Positions 1 to 11,935 of a stretch of 64,000 nt of DNA are shown piece by piece. The stretch is from NCBI GenBank assembly GCA_023053575.1, contig JAKZAP010000016.1:5514046-5578045 (forward strand), given 5' to 3'. The stretch comes from Branchinecta lynchi. Its lineage: Eukaryota > Arthropoda > Branchiopoda > Anostraca > Branchinectidae. Below the pieces are notes generated by a model that was given only the letters and a program-made list of their open reading frames with translations, searched no databases and had not been told where the DNA came from. The first letter of the stretch is position 1. Every line of letters begins with the position of its first letter. The translations under genes were made by a program, and so were the position numbers.

Positions 1-238
1 CTTTCCAAGGCTATAGGTTGTGTAATGCCCTTGTTAGTAATATGACAGAAAGTTGGGGGTTTGATGTTTCATAACAGGTAACACAAGGATGCGTGGTTTC
101 AACAGACAACGGGTAACAGATAAGACTTGGGATGATATCTATAAGAAGCTTTGCTAGGAAGAGCCAAAAACTGCCAAAAAAGCATCTACTGACTTCATCT
201 TTTATCGTCATGATGTCGGAAAACTCAGCAGACGCTTT

Positions 239-997
239 TTGGCGGTTTTTCGGCTCTTCCTGATGGTAATACTTATTATGCATAACATTTTGAAATGCAA
301 CAGACAACAGACATTTTCGAGGATAGGTACCGTTGATACAAATCTGTCACTGAATGTACATGGAAATAAAATCAATAGAGTTCGGGAAACGAAATATTTA
401 GGGTTCATCATAGATGAGAATTTATCATGGAAGGAGCACGCTAATACCATTTCACTTAAAATATCAAGATCCCTGGGCGTGCTTCGCCGCATTAAACATT
501 TAGTGACCGAAAAAACTATGAAAACAATTTATTTCGCTATATTTTATCCATACGTGTGCTATGGTTGCTCACTATGGGCAAGTAACTTTATTACGTGTTA
601 TAAAAGAATTCAGAAAATACAAAATAAAGCAATAAAACTTCTTTTTCACAATGATGTTAATAATTCGACACCTTCTGAAATTTTCTTTAAAAATAAACTC
701 TTTGATGTTTCAAAAACAAGGGATTATCAAATTAGCATTTTTGTTTACAAATACTTTAATATTTTACTGCCTTCCTCTTTTGCAAATTTTTTTTCTACGA
801 ATAGTGATTACCACAATTATGAAACAAGGGGGTGTGGGGATATAGTTCATGAAATCCGGCAAACAACTCGTGCATCGTTCATTATTAGAAATTTTGCTAC
901 GAGTGTTTGGAATTCAATCCCAATTAAAGTCCGTGAGGCCCCGCACCTTGCTGCATTCAAAGCCACAGTGAAAAGGTTCTTCCTCACAAAAGAGTAA
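239..997 (+). pseudogene. C-terminal end of a LINE reverse transcriptase
   Basis: This 252-codon frame reads the region after the catalytic RT core of Jockey/CR1-group non-LTR elements. Visible family hallmarks are KYLGFIIDENLSWKEH near residues 60-75, the ISRSLGVLRRIKH helix, the YPYVCYGCSLWAS block near 105-120, and a KIQNKAIKLL segment near 132. The catalytic FADD-type motif, endonuclease and any ORF1 are absent, so it is a dead 5'-truncated copy. The first ~25 residues of the open frame are read from the flanking MITE and are not part of the protein. The frame is intact to its stop, which suggests a fairly young insertion. Confidence 0.8.
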
Positions 998-1275
998 GCA
1001 AGAGTCAGTCGCTTTCTTTCTTTTTTTTTTCTTCTTCTTTTTTTTTGTTTAGTATTTGGTTTAGTAATTAGTAATTAGAAATGTATTGTTAGTAGTAGTA
1101 TTTATTTTTCAGTAGTAGTAGGATTTATTCTTCATTAGTAAATAGATGTGAATTTTGTTTTTCGCCTGTTATTTAACAAGTCCCCCTGGACTTTCCCTGC
1201 AGGTGATGCAGACAAATTTTACGCGTTGGTTTTATATTAAACATAATCTAATCTAAAAAAAAAAAATAATCTAAT
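309..1275 (+). mobile_element. 5'-truncated non-LTR retrotransposon (LINE) fragment
   Basis: Inserted inside MITE-A copy 1. It holds the C-terminal part of a reverse-transcriptase polyprotein (see 239-997), about 250 bp of 3' UTR with pyrimidine runs, and a 3' tail near 1245-1275 made of TAATC-type repeats and an A-run. The 5' truncation and simple-repeat tail are typical of target-primed reverse transcription. Confidence 0.8.
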
Positions 1276-1350
1276 CCGAAGTGTTATCTGTTACGCATTA
1301 TCTGTTGAAACCGCGCATCCTTGTGTTATCTGTTATGACACTTCTGACAG

Positions 1351-2382
1351 TGTAGGCAGGGCTAGGGCATCCAACCGAAAACGGCGGCAAATGATTCTGT
1401 CATGCTTTTATCTTTTACGATATTACGCTTTTACGAATCATTGTCTATTGTGCGTTAAGTCATTACATAATGTAAATGGATAATTGCAGTTTGGCCGCGA
1501 GTTAATCTGCCTTGTGACTTCTTGACACACTATCCGCTTATACCAGGATAGTATGGCTACCCGATGTGGGCTTCAGGAGCAGGCTTCTATAGCCCAAATA
1601 CACCTGTATGTTTCTTATACCTAAAGTCATAATAAATGGCAATCATGATGTTGTTTCCAGGCTGATATTGTTTGTAGATTGGAATCTTATCTTTCGAAGA
1701 TTGCAAGACGCTGAAAAATTAAATTGAAAACTGAACAGAATCGTGCGGATGAAAGCGCGTACATTTCTAATGATTTTCTCTTCGAAAACTAGTTTTGATT
1801 CTAATCCCTTGGCGTTGCTGTGATAAAATCTACTATAAAACGATAAAATTAAATACTACAAAATGCTGTGCTCTGTCTTCGATAAAATTAAACTCTTATT
1901 CCCATGCCGCGGTTTTGAATTAATTCGCTGTGAAGGTCAGAGGGAAAATCTTGAAATACTAAAATTTTACAATGAGAATCAAAATTGTCCGTGGGAATGT
2001 TATACCATGGGTACAACTTGTCACGAGGACAATTCGCCAGGCGAACGTTTGCCATGGGGACGTTTTGTCATGAAAAATTTTCGCCAAGGGACGTTTCTGA
2101 TGCGGGACGTTTCGCAGACAACCCGGTCCAGAAAGCAAGCGGTTTCGTACTGGCGGAGCTTTGGAAGGAAGTGGAGAGAGGTTCGGCTATTCATCCCTTC
2201 CGAGTATTGTCTAACTTCAAAAATGCTTGCTTGTTCTACACTACCGGTTGCCGCCACAGCGTGGCGCGTGGCAAAGGCTACATATGCTGAACTTTGAATG
2301 ACTTATTTGACGATTTATTATTTCTATGGGAAATGTCGAAGGATATGTTGAAACTAGGAAGCCAGCTAGGAATTTAAGATGT
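1351..2382. other. No gene recognised
   Basis: AT-rich sequence. An open frame at 1863-2297 covers a degenerate short repeat (GGGACGTTT and GTCATG words at about 2010-2120) and shows no recognisable domain; I do not call it a gene. Confidence 0.4.
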
Positions 2383-2610
2383 ACTGCGAGAAGTTCCATA
2401 ATAGATAACACGAGGATGCGCGGTTTCAACAGACAATGCGTAACAGATAACGCTTCGGATGTTATCTCTTGTGTTTGAAAACGCTATGCATGAAATGTTA
2501 TGCATATCAAGCTTTGTTAGGAAGAGCCAAAAAAGCATCTCTTGACTTTCTTCCTTATCGTCATGATGTCGGAAAACTCAGCAGATACTTTTTGGCGGCT
2601 CCGTATTATT
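2383..2610. mobile_element. MITE-A copy 2 (right end degraded)
   Basis: Shares with MITE-A copy 1 the block AACACGAGGATGCGCGG, the GTAACAGATAAC block, GGAAGAGCCAAAA and the GTCATGATGTCGGAAAACTC core. The right inverted end is lost after the TTTTTGGCGG segment. Confidence 0.7.
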
Positions 2611-3240
2611 AATACAGCCTGTACAACGTATTATGAAATACAGCCTGTACATTAGCCACAATACACAATACAGCCTTAGCGGCAGGCAAGAACTCTGCTA
2701 AGAAAAATGGACAACGTGCTCCAGTTTGAAAGACAAAAATTCAGATTTTATGTAGAGTGTAAATACACGGTCAGAACTGCTTACAGCTATGACTTCAAAT
2801 TATATACTAACCCGTCACGCATCAAAGCTTAACGGCCGGTGTCCTAAAGGCTCACTTCCGGAGTTCATGACAATCTGTCAACTAAAACATGATATATTTG
2901 AATCGTTCGTGACAATCCTCCAACTTCTCGCATTTTCACTTACTTATGCGTCAGCTTGGTGTCTAGTTCCTCAAACGGAAAATAAAAAATTTCACTTTCC
3001 ACTTTCGCCCCCGCTTTTGCACGGAAAGCTCATCTTTACCCATTAAAAGATTGGCATTTAGGTCGGTCGTAATTTGCGTATTACTCTGTATGAGAAAGCA
3101 GTATTTAAAATAGATCTTTATGGTCATCTCTGTTTGGGTTAACCACAGAACAGTTGTCTGTTTAGTATTAATTGACATACATTGATAAAGATCAGCCGTC
3201 TCAGTAGCGATTCCTTCAGGTTACGTGAGAAAATTTCTCG
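2611..3240. other. No gene recognised
   Basis: Contains a short imperfect duplication around 2605-2675 (TACAGCCTGTAC, ACAATACAGCC). Open frames here are short and show no recognisable domain. Confidence 0.4.
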
Positions 3241-3245
3241 AAATC

Positions 3246-3575
3246 AGGCCTGGTTGACGTCACGACTAAGGGGGGGCAGGGAGGGACCCCCCCCCCCCAA
3301 TGTTGTCGACCAGTCGCGAAAAAAGATAGCCGATTCAGCGCGAAGCGCCGCGTATTTTCCGTAAAAACAGTCGATTTTGAGTCGGTTCCACGTAAAAATA
3401 GTCGATTTTTTCTTAAAAATAGTCATTTTCTTAAAATAGTAGTTTTTCGTAAAATCTGCCATTTTTTCTCAGTAGTAGTCTTTTTATCTGCGAAAACAGT
3501 TGGTAAAAATGACCAGCCAGTCGGTAAATACCTTGCCCCTCCCTCCACCCGAACATTTTGGCTAGTAACGCCTCT
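3246..3575. repeat. MITE-like repeat with C-tract and AGTCG-type units
   Basis: Begins near CAGGCCTGGTTGACGTCACG, includes a 13-base C run, then degenerate units built on AAAACAGTCGATTTT. It ends in GGCTAGTAACGCCTCTGG. The last ~85 bp (ATGACCAGCCAGTCGGTAAA and onward) recur at 54325-54413, showing dispersal. Confidence 0.5.
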
Positions 3576-3989
3576 GGATGTTAATTGATCTAGTTGATAA
3601 AGGTCAGCTTTTTGCTAGTGTTACTTTTGTAGCCTAATTGTTTTACTTCTTTCGGACAATATTTTTATCTGATTTGATTATTTGTTAACCAGCTACAGGA
3701 GCTATATAAATAAAGAAAGTAAAAGGTAAGAAGTAAAAAATCACGAATGAAAACACTAAACAGAACCAAATAATTAAACATGCTTACGTTCTTTGAAGAA
3801 ACTTTATACGCATTGACGCAAAATTATCTGAGTAAGAAAAGAAGGTGAATGGCACGTTTGGCTACTAAAATAATCAGCCAGATCATCGCGGTAAATAAAG
3901 TCTCTCTATATCGATAATAGTGGGTTAATGGAAATTAACGAAAGAAAGGAAGAAAAAAGAACGGACTTTATAAATTCATACAACGAATA

Positions 3990-4140
3990 AAAATGGAAAT
4001 GTCGGCTACGATGCTTTGGCAGCGATATTTAGGCCCCTCTTGGAAAGGGTCCTCGTCAGGCTGTCATGGATCAGGGACAACGTTGGGGAACGGAAGAAAC
4101 GAACCTGCAATACGTCACTGAAGCTTCTACCAACTATAAG
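3990..4140. mobile_element. GAAACGTC-family MITE (degraded copy)
   Basis: Carries AATGTCGGCTACGATGCTTT, a TTGGAAAGGGTCCTC block and an ACAACGTTGGGGAA block. These correspond in order to the better-preserved element at 15512-15662. A further fragment in the reverse orientation is near 6760-6870. Confidence 0.5.
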
Positions 4141-4184
4141 TATCATAGTTGTCGCAATTACTTTTGAAGATCGCTGTAGGGAAA

Positions 4185-5405
4185 ACAAGACCAAAGGTGC
4201 CGATGGGATCCCAAAAATCTAAGATTTGATCCAGACAATTGGGTCTTGTCTTCGCCAGGCTAATCATCAGAGAAAACCGAGTTCAGATATGTTATCTACC
4301 TATCTATCTACACCTCTATAAGCCATATCTATTTTGACGATACTGACCGAAACTTCCTGCTTTATACTACTGCCAAATTTGCGGTTTCGCCCGAATTCCA
4401 AGCGAACTACTAGTCCAGTAAAAAAAAGAAAATTCAGAAACGAAACCGGCGTATCTCCTTATCCCTATAAAGAACATCTAATCAACTTTAAATAAAATTT
4501 TGACTTAAAAAAAAAATGTGGGTACAACCGGGTTCCTGACTAATTATATGTCCGGGTAAAAAATGATCCTCATATACAGACTCAGCGTCTCTTCTTACCC
4601 TTAAATCTATCATCTAATCAACTTCAGACAAAGCTTTTGCTTTTAAAATATTTTCCGGTTTTGGCCGGATTACAGGCGAACTAGTAGTCCGGCGAGAAAA
4701 TGGTTTTCTCCATCGGGTTCAGCATGTCTTGTTACCCCTAATCAAACATTTAATCAACTTCAAATGAAACTGTTACTTCGAACCAACTTTCCGGTTTTGG
4801 CCGGATTCCGGACAAACTGCTTGTCCGGCGACAAAATGATTTTCACCATCATGCTCAGCATGTCTTCTTACCTCTAAATCAAACACTTAATCAACTTCAA
4901 ATCAAACTTTTACTTTCAACCAACTTTCCGGCTTTTGCCGGATTCCGGACGAACTACTCGTCCAGCGAGAAAATGGTTTTCACCATCTTGCTCAGCATGT
5001 CTTCTTACACCTAATTCAAACATTTAATCAACTTCAAATGAAACTTTTACTTTTAACAAACTTTCCGTTTTTTTGCCGGATTCCGGACGAGCTACTTGTG
5101 CAGCGAGAAAATGATTTTCACCATCGTGCTCAGCATGTCTTTTTACCCCATAATCGACTATCACATTAGCTGTTTAAACATATTTTGTTTGTACCTTAAT
5201 TTCAACCCCCACCCCCAAATATAGGGCTACAGAGCTCATCTACGAACTCGACTTTACCCTTGACCCAAACAATCCTCATACCAAGTTTCATCAAAATATC
5301 TCATTCCCTTCGAGAGTTATCGTGCTTACGGACGGACAGACGGACGGACGGACAACTTTTGCGATGTCATAGGTATCCCTCCACTTACGTTTTGGGATCC
5401 CAAAA
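4185..5405. repeat. GGGATCCC-family element, copy 1
   Basis: One end reads ACAAGACCAAAGG...GGGATCCCAAAAA. The other ends in a CCACTTACGTTTTGGGATCC block followed by CAAAA, so it closes on a perfect TTTTGGGATCCCAAAA palindrome. The interior consists of tandem units of about 137 bp, each with CCGG(T/C)TTTTGGCCGGATTCC, a TTGTCCGGCGAGAAAATG block, a CAGCATGTCTTCTTACC block and AATCAACTTCA. CCGG anchors lie at 4655, 4791, 4928 and 5065. Next to the palindromic end is a GACGGACGGACGGAC run. No ORF of note. Confidence 0.75.
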
Positions 5406-5572
5406 ACTAGTGCTGAGATTTCATTTCTGACATTGCTGCTGCTCTTGATTGGGGCGATGACAGGAAAGTTTTCTTTTCGCATTTTGACTAAGTTCGGTTT
5501 TGTTATTAATGTGGGCCTGACGTTTGAATTTTCTTGCATTCTGTTTTTACAACCGAGGTAGCTGTGTAAAAT

Positions 5573-6632
5573 AACAAGACCAAAGGTTTCGATGGGATCC
5601 CGAAAATTTAATATTTACAGACAATCGGGACTTGTAGAGGTCCAGTGGTAATCATCGGAGAAGACGAAGTTCAAATATGGATTCAGCATGCGAGTTTACC
5701 CTATAGCCTGCGTCATGTCTACTTTGACGAAAGTTACTTCTGCCAAATTTCCGGCTTCAGTCGGATTCCGGGCGAAATACTTGTCTTGCAAAAAATTCAA
5801 GTTCAAAAACAAATTCAGCGTATCTCCATACCCCCATTTCGAACCTGTAATCAACTTCAGATAAAACCTTTTAAAAAATTTTCCGATTTCAGCAGGATTC
5901 GTGGTGAAATGTGTCCAGGTATAAAATGATTGTCATACATGAATGCAGCATGTCTTCTTGCCCTTAATCGAACACCTAATGAAATTCATATACAACTTTT
6001 ACTTTTGACAGATTTTTCGGTTATGGCCGGATTCCGGGCGATCTACTTCTCCGGCGACAAATAATTTTCATATTCGGATTCAACATGTTTTAGTATTCGA
6101 ACCTCTAATCAACTTCAGATTAATCTTTAATTTTTGACAAACTTTCTGGCTCTGGCCGAATTCCGGCCGATCTGCTTGTCCGACGAGAAAATCATTTTCA
6201 TATTCAGATTCAGCATGTCTCCTTACCCCGAAATCGGATATCGGATCAACTTCAGATAAAACTTTTACTTTTAACAAACTTTACGGTTTTAGCCGGGTTC
6301 CGGGTGAACTACTTGTCCGGCGAGAAAATGGTTTTCATATTCGTGTTCAGCATGTCCTCTTACCTCGTAATCAACTATCTCATTAGATTTTAAAAAATAT
6401 TTGTTTCGCCCCTTAATTTTAAACCCCTCCCCCTCCCCTAAATATGCAGCTATCGGGCCCATCTACCAACACGACCTTCCCTTGACTCGAAGAGTCCTCA
6501 CAGCAAGTTTCATGAAAATATCTCATTCCCTTCGAGAGTTATCGTGCTGACAGACGGACGGACGGATGGACAGACGGACAACTTTTGCGATGTCATAGGC
6601 ATCCTTCCACTTACGTTTTGGGATCCCAAAAC
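5573..6632. repeat. GGGATCCC-family element, copy 2
   Basis: Same architecture and orientation as the copy at 4185-5405: ACAAGACCAAAGG end, degenerate 137-bp units, CT-rich block, GACGGACGGACGG run and a final TTTTGGGATCCCAAAA. The two copies are 170 bp apart. Confidence 0.75.
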
Positions 6633-6869
6633 AGCACCCGTGTAGAAATTGAAATCTCGGCGCTAGTTTTCCCTACAGCCAACTCCAAAAGGGATTTCCT
6701 CAAATAGGATACTTATAGTTGGTAGAAATTTTTTTGCAGGACCCAGGTGCGTTTCTTCCGTTCCCTAACGTTGTTCCCTAACGTTCGACGGCCTGACAAG
6801 TGCACTGTCGAGATGGGGCAAAATATCGCTGCCAGAGCATCTTAGAGCGGACGTTGCCGTTTCTATCCG

Positions 6870-9025
6870 TTCTATAAATATATGTTTCCCAGTCAGCTTC
6901 GGCTCAAGGAGTATCTATCTACGGAGTTTAAAGCACCTATCTCACCGAATGGGTTACGCGTAAAAGGTCTCACGAAGAAGAGATACTGCCCCCCCCCCCC
7001 CCCTGGCGTCACCCCGTCGAATGCAAATATTTAGGAGATTACAAAATCTTACTATAAACTGCAGTTTTGACCGCGAGCACTTAAAGTTCAACTGAAAAGC
7101 CAACTTATTTTGTATCATTTAACTGAATACACTGTATTAGTTTGGATTGTGTTAAGGGCTCTCTAATATGACGTCCAGGATGGCTAGTCCGTCTTCACAA
7201 CGCAAAATTCTACTATGACGCGAAAAATTTGAATCGTAGTACAAATTCACTGTTTCAGTGGCCAGTGTTCAGCTCCGGAAGGTAGCTCAGTGCGCGAACA
7301 ATTATTTTTCCTAAATCGTTTTTGTCAAATATACAGCAAAGGTACAAGCTCACAGAGGTACCACAGATCCAACAGGAAATTTTACTATTTGAAAATTTGA
7401 ATATTCATGGACAGCGGAGCTACGAAGAACGCATTTTCATCGGTTCTTCAAGCCACTTTAAGTGAATAAGTGATGGGTAACTGGACTTTCCTATTTGGGC
7501 CCTTTTCGTTTAAACTTTAAGGGTTTTCCCTAGACACGCGAGTTAAATGGAAACGTGTGAGGCGGCTCACTAACCCGCTCGCCTGTATATGCCTTTCATG
7601 AAAAAATATATTTTTTCTCCAAAATTTCTGGATATGTTTTGGAAGGGGGGGGGGTCGCCAGGGAGGGTTTCGCCGCGGGGTTTGTTTTTTTGTACCCCGA
7701 ACCCCTATCAGGGCTGTTAGAGATATAATTGTAATGTTTTTTGTTTTTCTAGGTGGCCCCAACATGTTCTTCTGGTATTCTGTCGATCAGGATAAATAAG
7801 CCCAGCCGATTGGTCTCTGACTCACTGTGTTCCACGGGATATCTTCAACTAATGCCCAACGTGGATGATTCCTATAAGTAAGTTTGAGAATTAAATATGC
7901 TGCTTATGCTTACTGATATTCTTTGCCGCTTTTACTAATTAGTGGGATCTTGACCGGACCAAAATATTTGCTGCGGTTTTCGATCGAGAAGTGTGGTCAT
8001 AGAAACCTGGTTGGTTGTGACGGTTGACTACGGAAGAGATAGGGATCGTAGGAAGCAAACCTGGTGATTGGATTAGGACAAAATAGCGAGGATTTGAAAA
8101 CATATCATAAATAATAATATATACTAATCTTTAATTTCCTTAATAGCTCGTAGAACTGCTAGCATTGGATTGTCATACAGTTTACCACCGATACGTATAA
8201 TAACACTATATAAGACGTTTTGATAATAAGTTTTAAAATTCACAATTGACACTTAATGTATACAGTTTACCTTATTAATTACTAAATAGAATTGAAGTTG
8301 TGTACGAAATAGGGTACAAAGGACTTGAGGTACCTGTCAGTAGAATGTGTGTGTGGGCGAACAAGTTTTAGACAATTTACAGTTGTCTACTTTGTGTCTA
8401 GTGTTTGTTCGATTTGGATATCGATTTATGATATCGCTCAGATGATTGAGCTGGAGGGAGCTTCAGCTGGGGTTCACTAGCAGGCCTAATTGTTCTTCTT
8501 GTGGCCCTCTGTCTTCCTGCTCTATGAAATCCGGCATCATGTCCCTGTGATCATCAGAGTTGGAGGGAGGGTCCCGCATTTCCGGTTATCACGGGCAAGA
8601 GTCATCGCTGTAAAGAACTTTACTTGAGAACTTAGGAGAGCAGTGGCGAAGCACAGTATTTTTAAGCTCAGAAGGCCGTAAATCTCTTCGTCTTTCGGCA
8701 GTGTCCCGAGCGATAAGAATCCAAAGAGAAAAACTTTATGACCTGCTAACGTGACACTAGGGAGAGATAGCTGGGGTTCGGTCGACAACTCCCTAGCGTA
8801 GGTTCATTGCCGATCCGTGATATGGGTACAGCTGTCGCTTTATGATTAATCTATTGCTGCCGTGGCTTACTTACCAGCCGTACAGCGACAGGAATGGATG
8901 ACTGATTGTTGAAGTGTATCTTTGGGCTTGGTTTGTAGAATACGTCTATCCTAAAATCGTCGAAAGAAAGTTGGTCAGGGGTTGGTCATAAATAGAAAAG
9001 TGACAGTGACGTTTGCCAGATTGCT
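6870..9025. other. No gene recognised
   Basis: Contains a 17-base C run near 6987-7003 and a G run near 7644-7652. I see no repeat shared with the rest of the window and no convincing exon. Open frames at 7517-7765 and 8537-8788 lack recognisable domains. Confidence 0.35.
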
Positions 9026-10955
9026 GCAGCCTCTGGCTCAAGTGCCATATACCGATCACAATTCCGTCTGTCGGTCTGTCCGTGTTTGTTGTCACACTCT
9101 TTCGAGTTAGGGTACTTCCAGATGTGCTAGGACAATGAAACTTGGCAGGCACATCAGGGACCCGACCAAACTAACCTGGAAATAATCGGTTTCCCGATCC
9201 GACCATATGCGGGGGAGTGGGGGGCGCTGGAAACTTGAAAATTTAGGGCATTTTGTCACACTTTTTCGAGTTAGGGTACTTCGAGTTGTGCTAGGACCAT
9301 GAAACTTGGCAGGCATATCAGAGACCCTACCAAACAAACTTAGAAATAATCAGTTTTTTGATCCGACCATTTTTGGGGGGAGTGGAGGGCAGGGGAATCC
9401 GGGAAATTGAGAAGTGTATAACTTTTGAACGGGTGATCGGATTATAATGAAACTTAATAACTGGATAGATTATATATCTGTGATGTCCCGTTTAAAGTCT
9501 TGATCGGATTCGGTAGCCAGGGGGGAGTTGGGGGGGGGAGACCGGAAATTTCAAGAAACGGTTAGAATGGAGGGATCGGAGTGAAACTTGCTGGGAAGAA
9601 CAAGCATCTGCTCTAGATAAATCCTTTAGACCATTGTACACTTATGGGGGGGGGGGGGAAGGGGTTTCCCGGATTTCCGGTGATGGTAGTTTTGGGGATT
9701 TTCACGATGAAACTTGGCAGGCATATCAGGGACCCGACCAAACTGACTTCGAAATAAAAAAAATTCGATCTGATAATGGTGGGGGAGTGGAGGGAGGGGG
9801 ATCCGGAATTTTCAGTCATGCGTAACTTTGCAGTGGGTGATCGGATTCAAGTTAAATTTAAGAATTGAACAGAGGACATTTCTCCGGTGATCTTTTTCAT
9901 ATCCGGATCCGATCGCAACTATTGGGGGGGGGGGGGGAATACGTGACCCGCTTAGAATGGACAGATCGGGATGGAACTTTGTGGGAAGAACAAACAGATG
10001 CTCTAGGTAAATCATTTACTGAATCGGATTGGCTACGGGCACCGTGGGGGAGCTAGGGGGGGGGGCGGAAATCTCGAGAAACAGTTAGAATGATGGTATG
10101 GGAGTGAAACTTGATGGGAAGAACAAACATCTGATCAATGTAAATCTTTTACTCAATTCGACTGGATCCGGACACTTGAGGGGGGGGGGGTCCCGGAATT
10201 CTGTTTTTTGGGATTTTCACGACGAAACTTGTAAGGCATATCAGGGACCCGGTCAAACTGACTTGGAATAAAACAAAATCCTCGATATGATAATCTTGGG
10301 GTGGGGGTGAGGGAGGGGAATCCGGAATATTGAGTCCTGCGTGCCTTTGGAACGAGTGATCGGATTCGAATGAAATTTAATAATTGAACAGAGGACATTT
10401 TTTCTCTGGTGATCTTTTTCATTTCCGGACCGAATCTGGCAATTATTGGAGGGAGGGCGGAAAATCCTTGACCCGCTTGGACTGGTGTGATCTGGATCAA
10501 ACTTCGTGGGAATGACAAACAGATGCTCTGGATTAATCATTTACAGAACCGGAGTGGCTCCGGGTATTGTTGGTGGAGTTGGAGGGGGGGGGGGCGGGTC
10601 TGGGATTCCGTTCATCGCGAGTTAATGTACTTCCAGATGTGCTAGGACGATGAAACTTCGCTGGAATATTAGAGATTCAACAACCTCTGCTTAGAAATTG
10701 CTACTTCCCAAATCCGATTATTCCTTAAAGTACCAATCTTGACCGCAAAGTAAAAAAAAATACTTTTAAGCAATATATGCATTTTCATGATGCCCATCAG
10801 GCCATTAGCATTTTTGCCTCAATGGTTTTGATTACAAATGCAGTTCCAGCTCCCTTAGAGTGCGCATCTCAACCGCAAAGTCGAAACGTACTTTTAATCA
10901 ATAAAAACATCTTAACCCATGCAAGTGCCACATGAGCTTACAGCTCTTGTTTGAT
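9026..10955. repeat. G-tract repeat family 2, block 1
   Basis: Starts near CAAGTGCCATATACCGATCA and a GTCTGTCGGTCTGTCCG run. It continues as degenerate repeats of GATGAAACTTGGCAGGCATA, TCAGGGACCCGACCAAACTG, TCCGACCAT and GGGGGAGTGGAGGG, with many runs of 8-14 G. It ends near CAAGTGCCACATGAGCTTAC. Open frames inside are read-throughs of the repeat. The same family is at 22680-23245/36778-37930, 52083-54300 and, as head fragments, 21830, 46543 and 63240. Confidence 0.7.
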
Positions 10956-11339
10956 TATCAACCCCAATAATTGGTTTTGAAATGAATAAAGCATTACAAT
11001 CTTTATTAATTCGACTTCATGTCCATGTTCTGTAGAAACAGGACATCATTTTGTATCTTTAAGCTGACCTTTAGCTTATTTTCACAGTAAAGCTGCTCGT
11101 TAAGACACAACAAACATTTTCCAGTGAGGTGTGCAGAGTGCGTACAGGCGGTTAGATGTCGGGAATGTTCTTTGGCGGGATTTTCAAAAATATGTGGAAA
11201 AGCCACTAGCTCACTTATGTTCGACTAGGATATGTCCGTTTCTGACTAAAACCATCTTTATTATCTATTTCCTGTTACCTTTAACTTTTCATTCCACCAA
11301 AAGTGTTGACAGAACTGCACATATATTCACTTCCTTCAG

Positions 11340-11935
11340 GCTATACAGAATGGATTTCAGGCCAAATACGTCTAAAATGTATTCGAGAATCCCCAAATTG
11401 TATTCGAGAATCCCTTAAATGTCTTCGAGGAATCGGTGTTTGTCTTCGAGAATCGACGGAAACTTTTCGAGTTTTTCTTAGGTCTTCGAAAACTATTAAA
11501 AGTATTCGAGAGAACATAAAAAGTATTTGAAAATTTCTAAATGCCTTTGACATTCAAATTGAAATAAAAAATCAAGAATGACATGGATGTATTCAAGAGT
11601 GACCAAAATACATTCGAGAAATTGAAAAATACGTTCGAGAATTTGAAGAACGAAAATTCCCGAATACCATTTTTTTCATTCTCGAATAAATTTATGCCAT
11701 TCTCGAATACCTAATTTCAATTTAAGTGTCAAATTCTTTTAAAACATTCTCAAACACTTGTTATGTTTTCTCGAATACTTTTTGTAGTTTCTCGAAGACT
11801 TAAAAATAATCTCGAAGACTTTTTTATCGATTCTCTAATACAAACAGCGATTCCTCGAAGAATTGAGGGATTTCCGAATACATTTTTAACGTATTTATCG
11901 TCAAATCCACCCATAAGGCTGTTATTTGCTGAGTC
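11340..11935. repeat. Foldback element with TTCGAGAAT units
   Basis: The left half repeats (A/T)TTCGAGAAT in sense; the right half carries the complement ATTCTCGAA, with the switch near 11660. The arms match over about 190 bp (11345-11530 against 11740-11930), including TCTTCGAGGAATCG/CGATTCCTCGAAGA, so it can fold into one long imperfect hairpin. Confidence 0.65.

Larger units (their letters stand above)
36..1350. mobile_element. MITE-A copy 1, split by a LINE fragment
   Basis: Short inverted-repeat element whose two ends survive on either side of an inserted retrotransposon. The left part carries AACACAAGGATGCGTGG near 77-99; the right part carries its reverse complement near 1311-1330, and both continue to a CTGTCAGAAG-like outer end. 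Between them at about 159-262 lies a long imperfect hairpin starting AGGAAGAGCC and ending GGCTCTTCCT. The same sequence recurs at 2383-2610, 16366-16630 and 46303-46540, which defines the family. No coding capacity; non-autonomous. Confidence 0.7.

Noticed and set aside
1863..2297. 144-codon open frame
   Set aside because: Covers a degenerate GGGACGTTT-type repeat; no domain, no splice support, overlapping frames open as well.
4655..5100. CRISPR-like regular repeats
   Set aside because: Repeat units are 137 bp, degenerate along their whole length and dispersed genome-wide in a eukaryotic context.
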